Shown: one piece after another, positions 1 through 7,220 of the stretch | Numbering within the stretch: position 1 is the stretch's first letter | Layout of the letters: each line of letters begins with the position of its first letter | Source of the DNA: Collinsella aerofaciens | GTDB taxonomy: Bacteria > Actinomycetota > Coriobacteriia > Coriobacteriales > Coriobacteriaceae | Length of the DNA stretch: 8,160 nt | NCBI GenBank assembly: GCA_021639365.1 | Contig: JAJXHK010000053.1 | Coordinates: 1-8,160, forward strand | Reading direction: 5' to 3' | Translations under genes and position numbers: made by a program | Notes under the pieces: generated by a model | Told to the model about the DNA's origin: nothing | Seen by the model: only the letters and a program-made list of their open reading frames with translations | Databases searched by the model: none

Positions 1-1
1 G

Positions 2-1708
2 CCGGCTTCCTCGGCAATATTTGGCCAAAAGCCCACGTGCCTGGTCATTACCGATTCCGATCAAGCTGGCGTCGAGGACGTAAAGGAGCAGTTCGACCAG
101 ATTCTGCTCGATATGAAGATCGCGCACTGCGACGTGGACCTTGCCCTGGACGGCGCGGATGCCATTCCCTCGCTGACCTCCTACGATCGCGTGATTTTGC
201 TCATGCCGTCGCTCGATGGGCTCGGTACGCACCTGAGCGACATTATGAGTTGGGTGAGTGCCGGCGGTTCGCTTATGCTCGCCATGCCTCCGGATAACTC
301 GGGCTATCTGCAAGTGATTGCTCCCAAGCTTGGCATTGAATCTGCCGGATATGACTATGTAAAAGCCGAAAGCATTGTGCCGAGCGAGGACTTTATGCTG
401 GGCGGGGGAGAGCGCTACGAGCTCTCGGACCCCTTTGATTCGTCGCTTTCGGTTTCGCTGCGCGAGACGGCTCGTGTGTGGGCTAAGACCGGCGATGTAG
501 GCTCGCCGCTCATTTGGTCTAACGATTGCGGCAGTGGTCACACCGTGGTGTGCAACATTGGCATCTACGATAAGGTCATGCGCGGTTTCTACACTGCGGC
601 GATCAGCCTGTTGGGTGATGCCACGGCCTATCCGGTCATCAACAGCGCCGTGTTCTACTTGGACGACTTTCCGAGCCCCGTGCCTTCGGGCGACGGTACC
701 TATATCAAGCGCGATTACGGGCTTTCCATTGCTGATTTTTATGCCAAGGTGTGGTGGCCCGATCTGCAAAAGCTCGCGCAGAAGTACGACATTCGCTACA
801 CGGGCGTGATGATCGAGAACTACGAAGACGTGGTCAACCAGGTCGAGCCGGTGCGTCAGGCGGACACCACGCAGTTCCGCTACTTTGGCGGCATGCTGCT
901 GCAGATGGGCGGCGAGCTGGGCTTCCATGGTTACAACCATCAGCCGCTGGCGCTCTCGGATACCGACTATGGCACGCTGTATGGCTACAAAACGTGGAAG
1001 AACAAGGACACGCTCGTCGCGGCGCTCAACGAGCTCATCGCGTTCCAAGACGAGGTCCTGCCCAATGCGCATGGCTCGGTCTATGTGCCACCATCGAATA
1101 TCCTTTCGGCCCGGGCGCGCAAGATTATCGGCAAAGACGTGCCGCGCATTAAGACCATCGCCAGCACGTATTTTGAGGACGGAACCGACCTGCCCTACGT
1201 GCAGGAGTTTGGCGTGGCGAGCGATGGCATCGTTGAGCAGCCGCGCATTGTCTCGGGCGGCATGGTCGACGATACCTACATGCGTCTGGCCGCGGTGTCC
1301 GAGCTCAACATGCACTACGTGAGCACGCACTTTATGCACCCGGATGACCTGCTGGATCCCGACCGCGGCGCCAAGGAGGGCTGGGAGGTTTACAAAGGAG
1401 GCCTGACCGACTACCTGGACTGGCTTACCACGTCGGCGCCCGACCTGCGCCACCAGACGGGCTCAGAGTGCTCGGGTGCCATACAGCGTTTTTCGTCCGT
1501 GACGGTGAACGTGGATACGAGCGACGATGCCTGGACGCTCAGCCTAGGCAACTTCCATGACGAGGCATGGTTCATGTTCCGTGCCAATAACGGCGAGCCG
1601 GGCTCGGTGTCCGGTGGCGAGATAACGCATCTGACGGGCAACCTGTACCTGGTCAAAGCGACGGACAAGACCGTGACGATCGAGCGCAAGGAGGGTGGCG
1701 ACCGATGA
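2..1708 (+). CDS. DUF2194 domain protein, polysaccharide-deacetylase-like (5' partial)
   Basis: The frame is open from nucleotide 2, so the true start lies upstream; the ATG at 113 is internal because coding sequence (CLVITDSDQAGVEDVKEQF) continues before it. 568 codons are visible, numbered here from nucleotide 2. The first ~190 residues look like an alpha/beta flavodoxin- or glutaminase-like domain. The central part resembles a carbohydrate-esterase-4 (NodB-like) barrel: an Asp pair in YLDDFPSP (D221, D222), an H-x3-H motif in HGYNH (H309, H313), a VPPSN segment near 362-366 and a STHFMHPDD segment with H443, H446 and D448. In CE4 enzymes the equivalent Asp and two His residues bind the metal. 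A beta-rich tail (about 490-565) follows. Next to pelF and pelG, it is the natural candidate for the Pel deacetylase or hydrolase, acting outside the membrane. A signal peptide would lie outside the window. Family assignment is fairly firm; the enzymatic role is inferred. Confidence 0.85.
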   Translation, partial: PASSAIFGQKPTCLVITDSDQAGVEDVKEQFDQILLDMKIAHCDVDLALDGADAIPSLTSYDRVILLMPSLDGLGTHLSDIMSWVSAGGSLMLAMPPDNSGYLQVIAPKLGIESAGYDYVKAESIVPSEDFMLGGGERYELSDPFDSSLSVSLRETARVWAKTGDVGSPLIWSNDCGSGHTVVCNIGIYDKVMRGFYTAAISLLGDATAYPVINSAVFYLDDFPSPVPSGDGTYIKRDYGLSIADFYAKVWWPDLQKLAQKYDIRYTGVMIENYEDVVNQVEPVRQADTTQFRYFGGMLLQMGGELGFHGYNHQPLALSDTDYGTLYGYKTWKNKDTLVAALNELIAFQDEVLPNAHGSVYVPPSNILSARARKIIGKDVPRIKTIASTYFEDGTDLPYVQEFGVASDGIVEQPRIVSGGMVDDTYMRLAAVSELNMHYVSTHFMHPDDLLDPDRGAKEGWEVYKGGLTDYLDWLTTSAPDLRHQTGSECSGAIQRFSSVTVNVDTSDDAWTLSLGNFHDEAWFMFRANNGEPGSVSGGEITHLTGNLYLVKATDKTVTIERKEGGDR

Positions 1709-3132
1709 GAATCTGTTTGGTGCTCGAGGGCTGCTACCCCTATGTGCACGGCGGCGTGTCTACCTGGATGCACGGCTATATCCAATCCATGCCCGAGCAC
1801 GAGTTTGTGCTGTGGGTGATTGGCGCGCATGCCGCCGACCGCGGTAAGTTTGTCTATGAGCTGCCCAAGAACGTCGTCGAGGTGCACGAGGTGTTTTTGG
1901 ACGACGCCCTTCGTCTTTCGGGCGAGCAGCACGAAGTCAGCTTTAACGCTCGTGAGCGCGAGGCGTTGCGCCGTCTGGTGTCGCTCTCCAATCCCGACTG
2001 GGACGTGCTATTCGACATCTTCCAGCGCCGCCGCGTGCATCCGCTCTCGTTTTTGCAGAGTCGCGCGTTCATGGACATCTTCCGCGACGTGTGCCTGGCC
2101 GAGTACCCCTACGTTCCGTTTGCCGATGCCTTCCACACCATGCGCTCTATGTTGCTGCCCGTGCTGTACCTGCTGGGCAGTGAGGTGCCGGTGGCCGATG
2201 TGTACCACGCTATCTCGACCGGTTACGGCGGTCTGCTTGCCTGTCTGGGCTCGAGCGTTCACAACGCGCCGGTGCTGCTGACCGAGCACGGCATCTACAC
2301 GCGCGAGCGCGAGGAAGAGATCATTCGCGCCGACTGGGTGGTGCCCTCGTTTAAGGACCGCTGGATTCGCTTTTTCTACGTGCTGTCCGAGGAGATCTAC
2401 CGCCGTGCCTTCCGCGTGACGAGCCTGTTCCATAACGCCCGCAAGACGCAGATCGATATGGGCTGTGAGGCGGACAAATGCCTGGTCATTCCCAACGGCA
2501 TCCAGTTTGACCGCTTTAAGGACATTCCCCTTAAGCCCGATGACGGCTGGGTGGACATTGGCGCCGTGGTGCGTCTGGCGCCCATCAAGGACGTCAAGAC
2601 CATGATCTACGCCTTCTTTGAGCTGCACGAGCGCTTGCCAAAGGTGCGCCTGCACATTATGGGCGGTGTGGATGACGAGGAATATGCAGCCGAGTGTCAT
2701 GCGCTTGTCGATACCTTGGGCGTGCGCGACCTGATCTTTACCGGCCGCGTGGACGTGGTCGAGTACATGCAAAAGCTCGACTTTACGATTCTAACGAGCA
2801 TCTCCGAGGGCCAACCGCTCAGCGTGTTGGAGTCGCTTGCCGCGCGTCGTCCCTGCGTGACGACCGAGGTCGGCTGCTGTCGCGAGCTGCTGGAGGGCGC
2901 GCCGGGAGATGACTTTGGCGTGGCCGGTTTTGTGACCCCTCCCATGTATCGCAAGGGTCTGGCCGACGCTATGGAGCGTATGTGCGCGAGCCGTGCCCGC
3001 CGCCTGGAGATGGGGGAGCGCGGTCAGCGCCGCGTCGCGACCTACTACCTGCACGAGCAGATGCTTGCCAACTATCGAGCGCTGTACGACGAGACAGCCC
3101 GCGCGTTTAACCTGCCCAAGAAGGGGGTGTAG
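1705..3132 (+). CDS. pelF: PelF, GT4-family glycosyltransferase for Pel polysaccharide
   Basis: A 475-residue soluble GT-B glycosyltransferase of the PelF type. The N-terminus has the diagnostic LEGCYPYVHGGVSTW (residues 7-21, DUF3492 region) and the TEHGIYTREREEE segment (about 193-205). The C-terminal Rossmann half has IPNGI at 262-266, GAVVRLAPIKD at 286-296, and the GT4 E-x7-E signature at E368 and E376 (SEGQPLSVLE), which contacts the nucleotide-sugar donor. Length is close to that of other PelF proteins (about 500). No membrane segment is seen, so it should act in the cytoplasm, polymerising UDP-activated amino sugars or hexoses for export by PelG, encoded 3 nt downstream. The start ATG overlaps the stop of the DUF2194 gene (ATGA) and has AAGGAGGG at 1688-1695, 9 nt upstream. 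The exact sugar used in this organism cannot be read from the sequence. Confidence 0.94.
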   Translation: MRICLVLEGCYPYVHGGVSTWMHGYIQSMPEHEFVLWVIGAHAADRGKFVYELPKNVVEVHEVFLDDALRLSGEQHEVSFNAREREALRRLVSLSNPDWDVLFDIFQRRRVHPLSFLQSRAFMDIFRDVCLAEYPYVPFADAFHTMRSMLLPVLYLLGSEVPVADVYHAISTGYGGLLACLGSSVHNAPVLLTEHGIYTREREEEIIRADWVVPSFKDRWIRFFYVLSEEIYRRAFRVTSLFHNARKTQIDMGCEADKCLVIPNGIQFDRFKDIPLKPDDGWVDIGAVVRLAPIKDVKTMIYAFFELHERLPKVRLHIMGGVDDEEYAAECHALVDTLGVRDLIFTGRVDVVEYMQKLDFTILTSISEGQPLSVLESLAARRPCVTTEVGCCRELLEGAPGDDFGVAGFVTPPMYRKGLADAMERMCASRARRLEMGERGQRRVATYYLHEQMLANYRALYDETARAFNLPKKGV

Positions 3133-3135
3133 CCG

Positions 3136-4680
3136 ATGGCCGGAATCGGATTTGAGCTCAAGCGTCTGTTTAAGCGTAAGGGCCTGTTTGCGACGATGCG
3201 CGCCTATGGCTACGCCGGCATTGTGTGCACGGGCCCCATGCTGTTGGGCGTGTTGCTGCAGGTGGGCATTCTGATGCTGTGCGGCGCGTGGGGCGTGGAC
3301 CGTGCCAACCAGGACCTGCTGGTGTGCATGGTGACGTACACGCTGCTGGCTTCGCTCGTGCTGACGAGCTTTTTCTCCATGCCGGTCACGCGCTTTTTGG
3401 CCGATATGCTCTTTGCCGAGCGCGAGGACGAGATCCTGCCTTCGTTTTGGGGCTCCAATGCCATCATGCTCGTCGCGGGTACCGTGCTCTACGGCATCTT
3501 TCTGCTGTTCTCGGGCGCCACGTTGCTGCAGGGGCTGCTGTGCCTGTTCCTGTTCAACATCATGATTGTCAACTGGAACGGCATGAGCTACCTCACGGCC
3601 ATCAAGGACTATCAGGGCATTCTGTGTAGCTTCGCCGCCGCCATTGGCGTGGCGTGCCTGTGCGCCTTGGGCTCGCTGGCGCTTGGCCCGCCGCCCGTCG
3701 AGGGCCTGCTTGCGAGCATTGCGTTGGGTTACGGGGTCATGCTCGTTTGGGACGTCGTGCTGCTGTACAGCTATTTTCCGCAGAGCGACTGCAGCCCCTG
3801 GCGCTTTTTGCATTGGCTCGACCAGTTCATGTCGCTCGCGCTCACAGGACTCTTTACCAACTTGGGACTCTTTGCCCACCTGGTCATTATTTGGGCAGGA
3901 CCGATTGGCGTGCAGGTCAAGGGCTTGTTTTACGGCGCGCCTTACCACGACGTTCCGGCGCTCATCGCCTTTTTGACGATACTCGTCACGACCGTCAACT
4001 TTGTGGTGTCCGTCGAGGTCAATTTCTATCCGCGCTACCGCGAGTACTACAGCCTGTTTAACGACGGCGGCGTGGTGGGCGACATCATGGTGGCCGAGGA
4101 GGAGATGCTCGCTACGCTCAATCGGGAGCTGCGGTTTTGCGCACTCAAGCAGCTGTTTGTGACGGCGGCGGTGATCTCGCTTGAGACCACGGTGCTCTCG
4201 GCCCTGCCGCTCGGCTTTAACAACCTGATGCACGGGTATTTCCGCACGTTGTGCGTGGGTTATGGCCTGTATGCCGTGGGCAACACGATTCTGCTCATCT
4301 TGCTGTACTTTACCGACTACAAGGGCGCCGTACTTGCCTCGGGGCTGTTCGCGGGCGTGGCGGGGCTCGCGACCATCGTCTCGCTGTTCTTTCCGCAACA
4401 GTTCTACGGCTTTGGCTTTTTGCTGGGCGCGGCGGTGTTTTTTGTCGTTGCGCTGATGCGGCTCGACACCTATACCGCCAATTTGCCGTATCGTATCCTG
4501 AGCCAGCAGCCCATTGTGGCGACCGACAAAACGGGCCGCTTTACACAGCTGGGCCGCTTGCTCGACCGTGCCGAGCAGCGCTATGAGGAGTGCCGCCGCA
4601 AGGGCGTGCCGCACGGCGCGTTTCAGCGCGCAGTAGTTCGCGTGTATCGCAACCATTGGGGAGGTTCTGATGATCGATAA
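3136..4680 (+). CDS. pelG: PelG, Pel exopolysaccharide transporter (MATE/Wzx-like)
   Basis: A 514-residue polytopic membrane protein with the PelG N-terminal signature AGIGFELKRLF then YGYAGIVCTGPMLLG (residues 2-38). About 12 hydrophobic segments can be placed near 26-50, 62-82, 105-128, 132-155, 162-183, 190-212, 231-254, 272-294, 337-357, 370-392, 396-418 and 421-441. A large charged loop at about 298-336 (FYPRYREYYSLF and following) and the NWNGMSYL segment near 146-153 are also typical. PelG is thought to carry the polymer across the cytoplasmic membrane with PelF. This protein is longer than Pseudomonas PelG (about 456 residues) mostly because of a ~70-residue hydrophilic C-terminal tail rich in Arg and Glu (445-514), predicted cytoplasmic. 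The gene starts 3 nt after the pelF stop, with AAGGGGG about 8 nt upstream of the ATG, and its last 11 nt overlap the next gene. Confidence 0.93.
   Translation: MAGIGFELKRLFKRKGLFATMRAYGYAGIVCTGPMLLGVLLQVGILMLCGAWGVDRANQDLLVCMVTYTLLASLVLTSFFSMPVTRFLADMLFAEREDEILPSFWGSNAIMLVAGTVLYGIFLLFSGATLLQGLLCLFLFNIMIVNWNGMSYLTAIKDYQGILCSFAAAIGVACLCALGSLALGPPPVEGLLASIALGYGVMLVWDVVLLYSYFPQSDCSPWRFLHWLDQFMSLALTGLFTNLGLFAHLVIIWAGPIGVQVKGLFYGAPYHDVPALIAFLTILVTTVNFVVSVEVNFYPRYREYYSLFNDGGVVGDIMVAEEEMLATLNRELRFCALKQLFVTAAVISLETTVLSALPLGFNNLMHGYFRTLCVGYGLYAVGNTILLILLYFTDYKGAVLASGLFAGVAGLATIVSLFFPQQFYGFGFLLGAAVFFVVALMRLDTYTANLPYRILSQQPIVATDKTGRFTQLGRLLDRAEQRYEECRRKGVPHGAFQRAVVRVYRNHWGGSDDR
3847..3882 (+). repeat. 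Imperfect 18-nt tandem repeat inside pelG
   Basis: Two adjacent 18-nt units, 3847-3864 and 3865-3882, match at 15 of 18 positions; both begin GGACTCTTT. They encode GLFTNL followed by GLFAHL (residues 238-249), in phase with pelG, within a predicted membrane segment. The repeat keeps the frame, and the region is conserved in type in PelG proteins, so it may be coincidence of similar codons rather than a recent duplication. Confidence 0.5.
4658..4664 (+). promoter_or_regulatory. Ribosome binding site that fixes the CotH-family start
   Basis: GGGGAGG lies inside the last codons of pelG, 5 nt before the ATG at 4670. A second in-frame ATG at 4685 would also give a good lipoprotein signal peptide but has no purine-rich site before it, so 4670 is preferred. 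Placement in the pelG coding sequence suggests translational coupling. Confidence 0.7.
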
Positions 4681-6439
4681 GTTGATGTCTCGCCGCTGTC
4701 TGATCGAGGCGGCTGCCGGCGCGCTGCTGCTTTCGGGCTGCTCATCTCAGGACGAATCCTCGACAAATAAGGTAAAAAAGCAGGACAAGATTAAAAAGGC
4801 CGAGGCCTCCGACCAGTCCAAGCATCTGCGCGATAAGGACGAGCTGTACGAGGTCTATGATGACTCGGGCATTGTGACCATGTATCTGACGGTCTCTCGC
4901 GGCAACAGCTCCGAGAACACGGACCATAGCTGGGCCGAGATCAACACATACTCGGTGTATGACTATGCCGACATGGGCGTGACGCGCTATCAGGTTATGG
5001 GCCTGCTGCAGGCGGGTGACGAAGACGGCCCGGTGGCCGGCGAGGTTGGCTATGGCGAGGAAGCGCCCAATGCCACCGTGCAGGTGCGCGGCCAGACGTC
5101 GAGCTCCTACACGCAAAAGAATTACAAGGTGGAGCTCAAAAAAGGCAAGGGCACCTGGCGCCAACAGCGCGCGATTGCGCTCAACAAGCACATGGGCGAG
5201 GGTATGCGTTTTCGCAACAAGATGGCCTACGACCTTATCCGCGGGATTCCCCAGATGATGGGCCTGCGCACGCAGTTTGTGCATCTGTGGGTGTGCGACC
5301 AGACCGAAAAGTTCAACGATACCTTTGAGGACTACGGCCTGTTTACGCAGGTGGAGCAGCTCAACAAGACGGCGCTTAAGGCACATGGCCTGGATAAGAG
5401 CGGGCACCTGTATAAGGTGAACAACTTTGATTTCCATCGCTACGAGGACACCATTAAACTTGCCGACGATCCCGACTACAACCAGGCAAGCTTTGAGGGC
5501 ATGCTCGAGATTAAGGGCGATTCGGACCACACCAAGCTCATCGAGATGCTCGACGCCCTCAACGACGAATCGCAAAAGATCGATGACGTGCTCGACACCT
5601 ACTTTGATACCGAGAATCTGGTCTATTGGCTGGCGTTTCAGATCCTGACGGGCAACTGCGATACTCAGAACCGTAACTGTTATCTGTACAGCCCGCTCAA
5701 CTCAAATACGTGGTACATCCTCGATTGGGACAACGACGGTATGCTGCGCAAGCTTGAGCTGAGCCTGAAGGGGTTCTCGGACTATGCGAGCTGGGAGCGC
5801 GGCGTAAGCAACTACTGGGGCAACGTGCTATTCAATCGTGCGCTGCGCAGCAAATCGTTCCGTAGTGAGCTCGACCGCGCCGTAAAGGATCTGCGCTCGT
5901 ATATGACCGAGGTACGCCTGGCCAAGATGATTAAACATTATCGTGAGGTTACCGAATCGCTGGTCTTTGCTTTGCCCGATATTGACAATCTGCCTGTCAC
6001 CAAGGACGAATACGAACAGATTGCCGCGGCGATTCCCTCCGAGATCGAGGAGAACTACAAGAGCTTTCGCGAGAGTTATAAAAAGCCCATGCCGTTCTAC
6101 ATTGGCGTGCCGCAGATCGATAACGGGAAGCTGCGCATTAACTGGGATGCGTCCTACGACTTTAAGGCGCGTGACATTCGCTATACCGTGGAGCTGGCGC
6201 GCGACTATGCCATAAGCGACGTGCTTTTTAAGGCCGAGGACGTGCTGCTTCCCGAGGTGACCTGCGATGCGCCCGATGCCGGCCAGTATTTTGTGCGCGT
6301 GCGCGCCACCAACTCAGACGGCTATACGCAAGATGCGTTTGACTACTATGTGACCGACGACGGCAAGCACTACGGCATGAAGTGTTTTTACGTGCAAGAC
6401 GGCGGTAAGGTCGTGGAGGACACGTATGAGGAGGGCTAG
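4670..6439 (+). CDS. CotH-family kinase-like lipoprotein with FnIII-like C-terminal domain
   Basis: A 589-residue protein. The N-terminus is a lipoprotein signal peptide: basic residues, a hydrophobic stretch, then lipobox LSGC with Cys24, followed by a Lys/Ser/Asp-rich linker to about residue 58. The CotH domain spans about 65-435. Visible CotH signatures are RGQTSSSYTQKNYKVEL (140-156), which carries the conserved Arg and Lys residues; GNCDTQNRNCYLY (328-340), with the presumed catalytic Asp331; and ILDWDNDG (350-357), with the metal-binding Asp residues 352 and 354. The Bacillus CotH proteins are atypical ATP-dependent Ser kinases of spore-coat proteins. Here the anchor places the domain outside the membrane, where the phosphate donor and substrate are unknown. 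Residues ~475-562 look like a fibronectin-III beta sandwich (INWDASYD, then YFVRVRATNSDGY). It overlaps pelG by 11 nt and the VTC gene by 14 nt. Family is firm; catalytic activity and substrate are inferred. Confidence 0.9.
   Translation: MIDKLMSRRCLIEAAAGALLLSGCSSQDESSTNKVKKQDKIKKAEASDQSKHLRDKDELYEVYDDSGIVTMYLTVSRGNSSENTDHSWAEINTYSVYDYADMGVTRYQVMGLLQAGDEDGPVAGEVGYGEEAPNATVQVRGQTSSSYTQKNYKVELKKGKGTWRQQRAIALNKHMGEGMRFRNKMAYDLIRGIPQMMGLRTQFVHLWVCDQTEKFNDTFEDYGLFTQVEQLNKTALKAHGLDKSGHLYKVNNFDFHRYEDTIKLADDPDYNQASFEGMLEIKGDSDHTKLIEMLDALNDESQKIDDVLDTYFDTENLVYWLAFQILTGNCDTQNRNCYLYSPLNSNTWYILDWDNDGMLRKLELSLKGFSDYASWERGVSNYWGNVLFNRALRSKSFRSELDRAVKDLRSYMTEVRLAKMIKHYREVTESLVFALPDIDNLPVTKDEYEQIAAAIPSEIEENYKSFRESYKKPMPFYIGVPQIDNGKLRINWDASYDFKARDIRYTVELARDYAISDVLFKAEDVLLPEVTCDAPDAGQYFVRVRATNSDGYTQDAFDYYVTDDGKHYGMKCFYVQDGGKVVEDTYEEG
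6415..6420 (+). promoter_or_regulatory. Ribosome binding site for the VTC-domain gene
   Basis: GGAGGA sits 5 nt before the ATG at 6426, inside the 3' end of the CotH-family gene, supporting this start and the 14-nt overlap of the two reading frames. Confidence 0.65.
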
Positions 6440-7217
6440 CGCGCTGCTTGAGCGCTTGGCGGCTCCGCCTGTGCGTGCCACGCAGGAGCGTTACCGCCAC
6501 GAGCTCAAATATCTCATTAACGAGGGCGAGCACACCGCGCTTGCCTGCCGCATGGCGCCGGTTTTTAAACTGGACAAGTATGCGCGGGCGGGTGGTTACA
6601 CCATTCGCAGCCTGTACTTTGACGACTACTGCAACTCGGCCTACGAGGAAAAAGACGCCGGTATTCTCATGCGCAAAAAGTATCGCGTGCGCATCTATAA
6701 CGGCAGCGACAAGGTGATTAAGCTCGAGCGCAAAAAGAAGTACGGCAGCTGGATCTACAAGGAGGACGCGCCACTCACGCGTGGCGAGTTTGAGCAGATT
6801 CTGGCCGGCGACTACGACTTTTTGCTGAGGAGCCCCTATCCGCTCTGTCGCGAGTTCTACATCGAGTGCATCTGTAATATGATGCGCCCGCGGACCATCG
6901 TGGACTACGAGCGCGAGCCGTGGGTGATGGACGAGGGCACCGTGCGCATCACCTTTGATAGCAACGTGCGCGCGGCGGTGGGTAGCTTTGATATCTTTGA
7001 CGCGATGCTGCCCGCGCTGCCCGTGCTGGAGCCCGGCAAGCTGGTGATGGAGGTCAAGTTTACCGAGTTTTGTCCGCAGTTGGTGCGCGATATGGTGCCG
7101 CCGGGTGCGGCCGAACTCACGGCGGTCTCTAAGTACTGCCTGTGTTATGACAAGACCGCCTACCTGCGCGGTTTTAACTACTGGGAATCGGATTTTGGGA
7201 ACCGAGGGGATATTTAA
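6426..7217 (+). CDS. VTC-domain protein, putative polyphosphate polymerase
   Basis: A 263-residue soluble protein matching the VTC (Vtc4-like) branch of the triphosphate tunnel superfamily. The expected charged strands appear in order: RYRHELKYLI (22-31), IRSLYFDD (60-67), RKKYRVRIYN (83-92), IKLERKKKYG (98-107), RTIVDYEREPW (156-166), VRITFD (173-178), LVMEVKF (206-212) and SKYCLCYDKT (235-244). In yeast Vtc4 such Arg and Lys residues line a tunnel that polymerises the ATP gamma-phosphate, and acidic residues such as E209 bind the metal. No SPX domain or membrane segment is present, so it should be cytosolic and may rely on the adjacent DUF4956 membrane protein. The first ~20 residues are a nonconserved leader. 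It overlaps the CotH gene by 14 nt and ends 3 nt before DUF4956. Polyphosphate synthesis is likely from the family but unproven; another phosphoryl polymer is possible. Confidence 0.88.
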   Translation: MRRASALLERLAAPPVRATQERYRHELKYLINEGEHTALACRMAPVFKLDKYARAGGYTIRSLYFDDYCNSAYEEKDAGILMRKKYRVRIYNGSDKVIKLERKKKYGSWIYKEDAPLTRGEFEQILAGDYDFLLRSPYPLCREFYIECICNMMRPRTIVDYEREPWVMDEGTVRITFDSNVRAAVGSFDIFDAMLPALPVLEPGKLVMEVKFTEFCPQLVRDMVPPGAAELTAVSKYCLCYDKTAYLRGFNYWESDFGNRGDI

Positions 7218-7220
7218 ACC

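Noticed and set aside
113..115. ATG at 113 as the true start of the DUF2194 gene
   Set aside because: The frame is open to nucleotide 2 and the upstream codons encode a well-formed beta strand and helix of the same domain, so this Met is internal.
2008..2772. A 254-codon minus-strand frame inside pelF
   Set aside because: It lies wholly within conserved pelF coding sequence and has a His/Gln/Val-rich shadow composition.
2791..4656. A 621-codon open frame on the minus strand opposite pelF and pelG
   Set aside because: Its translation is dominated by His, Gln, Arg, Ala and Val with no domain, as expected for the antisense of GC-rich codons, while the plus strand encodes clear PelF and PelG.
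4685..4687. ATG at 4685 as the start of the CotH-family gene
   Set aside because: It would leave a good lipoprotein signal but lacks a ribosome binding site, whereas GGGGAGG is well placed before 4670.
4742..5575. A 277-codon minus-strand frame inside the CotH-family gene
   Set aside because: It is antisense to the conserved CotH domain, and its Leu/Val/His-rich translation shows no recognisable family.
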